From Synergistaceae bacterium (lineage in GTDB: Bacteria > Synergistota > Synergistia > Synergistales > Aminobacteriaceae), in the NCBI GenBank assembly GCA_017475805.1, contig JAFVEW010000283.1:1-16130 (forward strand): a stretch of DNA of 16,130 bases. Reading direction: 5' to 3'. A program made the translations under genes and the position numbers. Shown in pieces: positions 7,182-14,000 of this stretch. Within the stretch, counting starts at the first letter, position 1, and every line of letters begins with the position of its first letter. Below the pieces are notes generated by a model, which worked only from the letters and a program-made list of their open reading frames with translations, did no database searches and had not been told where the DNA came from.

Positions 7182-8469
7182 AGAACAATGCAGGGAATAA
7201 CGCTTTAGGAATTGCAAGCCAGAAATCCGGGAATATAACTAAAAGAAGAAGCACAATTAGAGATGAAATAAAATAAGGCAGCGTTCCTTTGAAACCTTCT
7301 TCAATAGTAGTTCCGCTTATTGACGAAGCAAGAAGCAAACATAAACCGTAAGGCGGAGTTACAAGACCAAGAGCGAGCGTTACGATTATTATTAAGCCTA
7401 AAATTATCGGGTTGACGCCAAGTGCTACAGCTGACGGGAGAATTATCGGCACAAATAAAATCATCGCAGGTACAGCATCCATAAACGTACCTATGAACAA
7501 GAAGAAAATAACTGTAACAGTAAGGAATATTCCGCGTCCGCCAGGCAAAGAAAGGAATAATTTTTGAGCAGCTACGTTAAGCTGATAGTAACTTAAAAGT
7601 TCACCCAATGCGTTAGCCGTCGCAAGTGCAAAAAGAGAAAGTGAAGCCATCTTCATCGTATCAATCAAAATATGAGGAAGTCTGCTAATCTTGATTGAAT
7701 GATAGAAAAAAATTCCAACAAGCAGAGCATATATGCATGCAAAAGCCGCTGACTCCGTAGGAGTGAAAAGACCTGATACTATGCCTCCTATAAGAATAAT
7801 AGGCGTCATCAATGCAGGCATTGAAATAAGCGTGTGTTTAATCGCCGTTTTTAAGGGAACTTTCTCACTCTGAGGAAAATTTTTTGAGTTTGCATACATC
7901 TTTACCACTATCATTTGAGCAACTCCCAATAGTATTCCGGGAAAAATTCCTGACATAAACAAAGCTCCTGTCGAACAGTTAGCAATGCCGGAAAAAACAA
8001 CCATTGTTATACTCGGCGGTATTATCGAGCCTAAAGTGGACGAGGCCGCCGTAACTCCGACCGAAGTCCCTTTGTCATAACCTTGTTTTTCCATTGCAGG
8101 TATGAAAATTTTTCCAACTCCTGAGGTATCTGCCTGTGATGAACCTGATATTCCAGCAAATACCATAGAGACAAGAACGTTCGCGTAGGCAAGACCTCCC
8201 TTCTTATGTCCAACAAGATCGCATATACATTCTATGAGTTTTTCAGTTATTCCGCCTTCGTTCATCAAGTTCGCCGCGAGTATAAAGAGAGGCACTGCAA
8301 GAAGAGTGAAACTGTTGAGGCCGTTGAACATCTTAGTAAAGACTACAGTATTTGGAATTGCAGGCATACACGCTATTCCAGTGAAGGAGATAATTCCGAG
8401 TGCAAATGCTATAGGAACACCAATAGCTATAAAACCTACAAACATAATAACAAGTACAGCACCAAGCAT
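7180..8469 (-). CDS. TRAP transporter large permease subunit (DctM type), second system
   Basis: A 429-residue polytopic membrane protein of normal DctM length. Recognisable stretches include the N-terminal helix ending GVPIAFALGIISF, the KKGGLAYANVLVSMVFAGISGSSQADTSG loop, GSIIPPSITMVVFSG, LFTPTESAAFACIYALLVG, FIGTFMDAVPAMILFVPI and LVTPPYGLCLLLA. It forms the translocation pathway for the solute delivered by the DctP encoded two genes upstream. The start ATG overlaps the stop of dctQ (TAATG) and AAAGGAGG lies nine bases upstream, so the pair is translationally coupled exactly as in the first system. It is clearly a different lineage from the plus-strand DctM. The gene ends inside the inverted repeat at 7116-7181. 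Confidence 0.95.
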   Translation of the reverse strand: MLGAVLVIMFVGFIAIGVPIAFALGIISFTGIACMPAIPNTVVFTKMFNGLNSFTLLAVPLFILAANLMNEGGITEKLIECICDLVGHKKGGLAYANVLVSMVFAGISGSSQADTSGVGKIFIPAMEKQGYDKGTSVGVTAASSTLGSIIPPSITMVVFSGIANCSTGALFMSGIFPGILLGVAQMIVVKMYANSKNFPQSEKVPLKTAIKHTLISMPALMTPIILIGGIVSGLFTPTESAAFACIYALLVGIFFYHSIKISRLPHILIDTMKMASLSLFALATANALGELLSYYQLNVAAQKLFLSLPGGRGIFLTVTVIFFLFIGTFMDAVPAMILFVPIILPSAVALGVNPIILGLIIIVTLALGLVTPPYGLCLLLASSISGTTIEEGFKGTLPYFISSLIVLLLLVIFPDFWLAIPKALFPALF

Positions 8470-8954
8470 TAAGCATTGCCTCCTTTAATCAGTTTCTTAA
8501 TCTGCGCGCAGGTGTCATAAATAAGATATATACTTGCTGTAGCTCCGCATATCGGAATACAAAGCCAGGTCGGGCCTCTCTTCATTGAAGGAATATTTAT
8601 CCATCTGAAGTTCCAAAATTGTTTAGCTGCTTTGTACCCGTAAAATATCATTAAGACGCAAAAAGTGAGAACAATTAGATTTATTATTATTTGAAGAAAT
8701 GTCTTTTTTTTCTCGCTCTTCATTGCATCCATCATCGAAGTAAAAGCAAAGTGAGCGTTTGAATGTACCATAGCAGCAGCACCCATGAAAACAGCCCATA
8801 TAAATGAATACATACTTACATCTTCAGTCCACATAGCAGCAATTCCCATGTATCGGCATATAATCTGATATACGACAGTTACAAGAAAAATTAGAAGAAA
8901 TAAACCGCCGATAAGAATTTGCAGCTTCTGAAGTCCGTCGATTAATTTTTTCAT
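8469..8954 (-). CDS. TRAP transporter small permease subunit (DctQ type), second system
   Basis: A 161-residue inner-membrane protein with four predicted helices (about 11-30, 46-62, 84-106, 128-148) and the conserved WTEDVSMYSFIWAVFMGAA region of DctQ proteins; it bridges the large permease subunit and helps the binding protein dock. An in-frame ATG at 9017 would add 21 residues, but I reject it: that extension reads through an intrinsic terminator and has no ribosome site, whereas the ATG at 8954 follows AAAGGAG (8964-8970) by nine bases and gives the usual MKKL start. It is separated from dctP by 75 bases holding the terminator and is coupled by TAATG to dctM. Substrate follows that of the DctP. 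Confidence 0.92.
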   Translation of the reverse strand: MKKLIDGLQKLQILIGGLFLLIFLVTVVYQIICRYMGIAAMWTEDVSMYSFIWAVFMGAAAMVHSNAHFAFTSMMDAMKSEKKKTFLQIIINLIVLTFCVLMIFYGYKAAKQFWNFRWINIPSMKRGPTWLCIPICGATASIYLIYDTCAQIKKLIKGGNA

Positions 8955-8980
8955 GAATTTTCGCTCCTTTATAAATATAA

Positions 8981-9015
8981 AAAAATAAAAAAGGCGGTCA
9001 TAAACTTCAACCGCC
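8981..9015 (-). terminator. Intrinsic terminator between dctP and dctQ
   Basis: Read on the minus strand: GGCGGT, an 11-base loop, ACCGCC, then TTTTTTATTTTTTT. The 6-bp stem is GC-rich (five G/C pairs; arms 9010-9015 and 8993-8998) and the T-run starts at once. It sits 15 bases after the dctP stop. As dctQ has no visible promoter of its own in this gap, it probably acts as a leaky terminator that lets a part of transcription continue, giving more binding protein than permease. Confidence 0.82.
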
Positions 9016-9029
9016 ATTGTTTTAATCTT

Positions 9030-10043
9030 TTATTCTGCAGCAGAACGAATCATGTTTAATTGTTCCTGCATGTTATTGGCCTTTGCAAACTCATCTTGAA
9101 TAGGCACTGCAAGAGCTTTGAAAGCAGCGATGTCAATATCGGCAAATTCAGTTATTGTTGCGCCGTCATTGATGGCTTTCTGTTTGGATTCGCCGAACAT
9201 TCTATAGGTTATGGCTCTTTCTTCGGCTGTGCTGGCCTGAGCAGCTTTGTTAATCCATTCTTTCTGCTCGTCAGTGAGACGGTCATATCTATCACCGTTC
9301 ATGATAAATAATCTCGTTGTGAAATCATGGTGAGTCTCTGAAATATATTTTCCGTTAGGAGTTTTATGATGCTCTTTGAGCGTTATGTTCGTGTAGTCGT
9401 TTTCAGCACCGTCAACAACTCCCTGTTGTAACGCCTGATAAAGTTCGCCCCATGCTACTGTCGTCGGGATAGCACCGCAGGCTTTGAAGAAATCTTGCTG
9501 AACTCTCGAGGACTGAGTACGAATGCTGAGACCTTTAAGGTCTGCCGGAGTTTTTACGGGCTTCTTAGCATAAACATCACGTACTGATGACGACCAATAG
9601 CCCATAATTCTGAATTGATTATACGTCTTCTCGAGAACTATGTCGCGCATTGTATTGCCGAAATCTCCGTCAAGGCATTTCTCCCAATGCTGGAAGCTGT
9701 CAAATAAATATTCGAGCGAGAAAATATCAATCTCAGGTACGCCGATTGCTGTCATGAAGCCAGGCGATGATACTACGATGTCAGCAGCTCCCATTGTCAG
9801 CTTTTCAACTAATTCTGATTCATTTTCTCCTAATGTTCCCTTGTGGACAGTTACCTGAAGCTTTCCGCCTGAAATTTCTTCGGCGACTTCTTTGAACTTA
9901 TCGAGGCCATAGCTGTAAGGGTTAGTAAGGTCAGTTGCATTTGAGGCAATGATAAGAGTAAGTTCAGGGGCTGCAGCCATTGATACAGAAGCAGAAACTG
10001 CAAGAATAGCAGTAATGGTAAGAGCAAAAAGGACTTTTTTCAT
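9030..10043 (-). CDS. TRAP transporter substrate-binding protein (DctP family)
   Basis: A 337-residue exported solute-binding protein with a signal peptide (MKKVLFALTITAILAVSASV, likely cut near AAA at 23-25). It captures the solute in the periplasm and hands it to the DctQM permease. Family signs: the ADLKGLSIRTQSS stretch with Arg175, the residue that normally binds the substrate carboxylate; VAWGELYQALQQGVVDGAEN at 197-215; and the C-terminal LTDEQKEWINKAA helix. The ligand is therefore probably an organic acid, but which (dicarboxylate, sugar acid, keto acid) cannot be read. An in-frame ATG at 10115 exists but lacks a ribosome site and would put 24 residues before the signal peptide; the ATG at 10043 follows AAGGAAGG (10053-10060) by nine bases. 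It has its own strong promoter and is followed by a terminator before dctQ. Confidence 0.95.
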   Translation of the reverse strand: MKKVLFALTITAILAVSASVSMAAAPELTLIIASNATDLTNPYSYGLDKFKEVAEEISGGKLQVTVHKGTLGENESELVEKLTMGAADIVVSSPGFMTAIGVPEIDIFSLEYLFDSFQHWEKCLDGDFGNTMRDIVLEKTYNQFRIMGYWSSSVRDVYAKKPVKTPADLKGLSIRTQSSRVQQDFFKACGAIPTTVAWGELYQALQQGVVDGAENDYTNITLKEHHKTPNGKYISETHHDFTTRLFIMNGDRYDRLTDEQKEWINKAAQASTAEERAITYRMFGESKQKAINDGATITEFADIDIAAFKALAVPIQDEFAKANNMQEQLNMIRSAAE

Positions 10044-10123
10044 TATGTTTATCCTTCCTTTCGATAGAATAATAAAATCAATTAACCCGATTGAAAATAA
10101 ATTGAGATAATGCAATTACTTCA

Positions 10124-10151
10124 ATTATAGTAATTTTTTCTATACTGTCAA
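10124..10151 (-). promoter_or_regulatory. Near-consensus sigma-70 promoter of the dctPQM operon
   Basis: Minus strand: TTGACA (10146-10151), 16-base spacer, TATAAT (10124-10129), both boxes fully consensus. It lies in the 115-base gap between the Sel1-repeat gene and dctP. Transcription should start near 10117, giving an untranslated leader of about 73 bases. I see no clear riboswitch or strong hairpin in that leader. Confidence 0.82.
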
Positions 10152-10158
10152 AATAAAA

Positions 10159-10953
10159 TTATTCAAAAGTCCATTCCCGTATATCTAATATTGCTGAAAG
10201 TCTTATTCGCGCAATGTCCTGATTATCAACGGCGGCTTTAAGGCTATTCGCGTACATGTAATCGCCATTCTTTATCATGTCATAAAGACAAATCTCGGCT
10301 TTCTGATAATATTCTAAGGCCTTTCTGTAATCAGGCTCTACACCTTCACCGTTTAGATAAGCATCGCCTAACCTTAAACATACAGGCCCGATATTTTCTT
10401 CGTCGCCTTCGTAATAAGCACGTTCGTAAAGTCTAAAGGCTTCTTTCAAATTTTTCTCGACGTAGTAGCCGTTTTTATACATGTCTCCGATTTTATAAAG
10501 AGAAACAATGCGGCCTTCAAATGCTCCGAGCGCGAAATAATGAAATGCTTTCTCATAATCAACTCGAACGCTGCGGCCGTAATAATAACAATAGCCTAAA
10601 TTCTCTTGAGCCTGCTGATTGCCGCATTGCGAGGCCATTTTGTAATAATAAAAGGCTTTTGTAAAATCCTGTTCACAGCCATGACCATGATAATATAATG
10701 CGCCTAAATTTAACATCGCATCGTCATTGCCTTTTTCGATTTCACGTTTATATTCAGCAACGATTAAGTCAAAAATTTCACGCGGCAAATCTTTATCGCG
10801 GTCTAAGTTTTGTAATAAACAAGCTAAATCATAACTTGAAAGATTTTCGTTCCTGCTTAGATTTTTTAGATAATTTGCAAGCTGCGGCCTTTGTTTTTCA
10901 TCAATTTCAATTTGAAAATCACCGCCGAAGTTAAGCATAACTTTATCTGACAT
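10159..10953 (-). CDS. Sel1-like repeat (tetratricopeptide-type) protein
   Basis: A 264-residue protein without signal peptide or membrane helix, so probably cytoplasmic. From about residue 78 it consists of Sel1-like repeats of about 36 residues: AMLNLGALYYHGHGCEQDF at 79, an AQENLGYCYYYG unit at 115, a LYKIGDMYKNGYYVEKNL unit at 152, and VCLRLGDAYLNGEGVEPDY at 191. These form an alpha-solenoid used for protein-protein binding. The first 75 residues are acidic, mostly helical and not recognised. The start follows AAGGAG by eight bases. The gene lies 71 bases after the alpha-2-macroglobulin gene but behind its terminator, and no clear promoter is visible, so whether it shares that transcript is open. 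A TATAAT lies in the terminator loop but without a -35 box. The partner protein is unknown. Confidence 0.88.
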   Translation of the reverse strand: MSDKVMLNFGGDFQIEIDEKQRPQLANYLKNLSRNENLSSYDLACLLQNLDRDKDLPREIFDLIVAEYKREIEKGNDDAMLNLGALYYHGHGCEQDFTKAFYYYKMASQCGNQQAQENLGYCYYYGRSVRVDYEKAFHYFALGAFEGRIVSLYKIGDMYKNGYYVEKNLKEAFRLYERAYYEGDEENIGPVCLRLGDAYLNGEGVEPDYRKALEYYQKAEICLYDMIKNGDYMYANSLKAAVDNQDIARIRLSAILDIREWTFE

Positions 10954-10980
10954 TTCTTAATCTCCTTAAATAAATTCATA

Positions 10981-11013
10981 AAAAAAGACGCGCCAATATT
11001 ATAGACGCGCCTT
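10981..11013 (-). terminator. Intrinsic terminator after the alpha-2-macroglobulin gene
   Basis: Minus strand: AAGGCGCG (11006-11013), 13-base loop, CGCGTCTT (10985-10992), then four more T. The stem pairs eight bases with one G-U wobble and a GC core, and it begins 12 bases after the stop codon. The two arms are also copies of a direct repeat, GGCGCGTC, because the core CGCG is self-complementary. Confidence 0.75.
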
Positions 11014-11024
11014 AAAAAATTTCT

Positions 11025-14000
11025 TTACCTAATTTCAATATCCGGCTGTGCGTTGCCTGTAAATCTTACTGAGGCGTCGTACATTCCGTAAGCACTTATC
11101 TGCGGTACTCTGAAAGTTCCGCGTGTTACAGCTCTCATCTTGAAACCGTAAGACCTTTCGCCGCTAAGTCTATCGAAGAACAAAATCAATCTGTCGTCGC
11201 GAATGTCATTAACAACTCCGTAGCCTGACGAAGTTTCACCGTCTTCAAGTCTCGGATTTTCAAGCTCAAAGCCTGCAGGGATTAAATAATTCAAAGCTAA
11301 ATTATTAATCGTCATTGAGGGTTTGAGAGTTAAGACAACTTGAATAATTTTGCCGTGAGCAACAGGCTGTGCGAGATTTAAGGCGTTGCCTTCTTCATCG
11401 AAATAAACACATTCGACATTAAGATTTCTGCGTTCCGGCTTAGGTTGAGTCTTCGGGAAACCGTTAATGCTCCAAGCAAAGCAGCCTTGTCCGTCTCCTT
11501 CAGCTTCGATTAAGAGGCTTCCGTTTTTAGGAAGTTCGTTGACCTTTATTAAAGCAGGTTTGCCGCCGCTTGAGTAAGTTAATAAAGCGTTGTCGCTTGT
11601 ATCAGTGTTGAGCTGTGCTTTAATATCGCTCTTAGCACCAGCTGCTTCAACGTTGTAACGTGCAAGGGCTATCAAAGCCGCTGAGTTATCTTGTGTGCTG
11701 AACCAGTTGCCTTTACTGCCTAAATTAATAATCCTGTTCGCAAGTTCCGTAACTTCTGGAGCTTGAGGCTCAACGTCAAGCCACATTGAAAGCAAGATTG
11801 AAGTGTTGCGTGTTTCGCTCTCTAAAGTTCTGCCGGAGTAGCCCGTATTTTTGCCAAGATTTAATGTTCTCAAAGCATCGGCATTTCCGTCGATTAAAGA
11901 TTGAGCACCCGCTAAGAAAATATGTCCCGAAGGTCTTAAATTATTCTGATTTTCGCGGAGATATTCAATCCAGCCTAAAGGCTTTTCGCCGTTAAGAGCT
12001 AAGACATAGACAGCGTAGGCTTTTGTCGTTAAGTCGTCGCGTTCTTCGTCGTCGGAATTAAATGCAGGCATTGACGCTAAGAAATCTCTCATCCAATTTA
12101 GAACGCCAGCGAACATTTCTTCAGGGAAATTAATTCCAGCGTTCTTTGCGTTTAATAAGAAGTTCGCAGCGTAAACACTTCCCCATGCAAACGTAGCATT
12201 GCTGCCAGGCCACATTGCGAATGAGCCGTCGTAAAGCTGCATTGACTGAATGCGAGTGATTGCGCTATCAACACGTTCACGTAAAGCAGTGTCTGTCGTG
12301 AGCATCGGGTCAAGTTCTGCTACAGCGTCCGGCAAGATCAAGAACGGCCAAGCCCCTGAAATAGTCTGTTCGAGGCAAGCATACGGATAATTATTTAAGA
12401 AATCAACTGCCTTATTCACGTTAATAGCAGGAGTATCAGCAAGCGTTAGAGTTCCTTCGACGTTGCCGATGAAATCATCAAGCGGAAGTTCTAATTTTGT
12501 TGTTCCGTTCTCGAAAATTCCAGAGCCGCCTACCGTGATATTAGGCCAAGCCGAGCGCACAGGCATTTCTATTTCCTGAGTGTAAGATTTTTCCTCGCCG
12601 TTTTCGTTCCAAGTCGTTGTTATTTTCAAGACTGCTTTGTTAGCACCGCCAAGAGCGCGAGCTTGAGTATTGAAATTAGCCTTTGCTCCTGCAGGGATTT
12701 TCAGGTCAGCGAACGATTCATTTAATTTCAAGCCTTCGGGCGTGAGATTAATTTTGACGTCTTTATTTGAATTTGAAGTGTTAAAGACTGAAACCGGCAC
12801 AGCAAAAACATCACCTGGTGCTGCAAATCTCGGAAGCCCTGTCTCTGTTACGATTTCACGAGCTATTTCAATCTGCTGCTCAGCATGTCCGAAACTGCGT
12901 CCCGAAGCTGCAACTACAAAAAGTCTTCCGCGTCCGCTGAATTCAGGGATTTCAAGCTCTGTTTTAATTTCACCGTTCTTATCAGCGTATAAAACTCCGT
13001 CGAATAACGAAAGTATCTTAAATCTCTGAACGTTGCCGTCAGCCGCTAATGCTCCGAGTGCTTCATCGCCGCCCGGGTGAAGCTGCTCAGTGGCTCTGTC
13101 TTCAACGGGGATTAACTGGTCGTAAATGTCAAAGCCTTCTGAATTTAATTTCTTCAAGCCCCAGAAATGATTTAATAAATCAGGAGTTTTGTAATGAGTT
13201 AAGCCTAAAACGCCGTCATCAACGAACGCTACAGCTACATCAGAATTAGCTGAAATAGATTCCGAAGCCCCTTTAAGCTTAATCGTTACAGGAAGTTTTG
13301 AGGCTGGTTCAATCTTCTTAGGAGCGTTGATTTCGACTGCGATATTAAGATCAGAAATATCTGTCTTTAGCCGCGTTAGACCTATAGCTCTGTGAGAAGC
13401 CCAGCCTTTTGCGTCGTTGTCGGTAACAGGTCTAATAAGCCAAGCCGATACCCAAGCGTTTGGTCTAAACTCGCCGTTCACGGGAACTTCAAAATCAACT
13501 TCGCCTTCTTTGACTTCCATAATTTTGCGTGAAATTAATTTTGAATTTTCGACAGTAACTAACATCAAGCCTGCAAAAGGAGCTTTGATTTTAATTTTCG
13601 CATTTTCGCCGAGTTTATAAAATTCTTTTTCAGGCGTCATTTCGATTCTGTCGACTAACTGAGAGCCGCCGCCAGCGTATTGAGGGTCAGTCGCATAAAA
13701 TCTATAGACTGCTCTAGCGTTGTCGTCAGTGTCAGAAATCACTACCATGTAAGAACCGTACTCTTCGGGCTTAAATGAAACTTCACCGAGTCCGTTTCTG
13801 AGCGTGAATTGTTTGCTCTCGACTTCGTTTAATTCCTCGCTGCTCTGCCAACGTTTACGACCGTCAATCTCGACCATGTTGTAATTCCATGTAATCTTGA
13901 AGAGTTGGGCGTCAAGCTGTCCGGGATCTGCAGGTTCTTCTGTCGGAGTTATACCGGCGACTTTGAAAACTGCATCGTTTCTAACCGTGATATTTTCATC

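Noticed and set aside
8955..9017. In-frame extension of the second dctQ to an ATG at 9017
   Set aside because: It would be translated through the terminator stem and T-run, has no ribosome site, and the ATG at 8954 has a good one.
10078..10094. TCAAT-N7-ATTGA as an operator in the dctP leader
   Set aside because: Five-base arms in AT-rich DNA are expected by chance.
10044..10115. In-frame extension of dctP to an ATG at 10115
   Set aside because: It would start almost at the predicted transcription start, lacks a ribosome site and would put 24 residues before a normal signal peptide.
12670..13029. Open frame of 119 codons on the plus strand inside the alpha-2-macroglobulin gene
   Set aside because: It is antisense to a clear coding gene, has no family resemblance, and other such antisense frames here look equally random.
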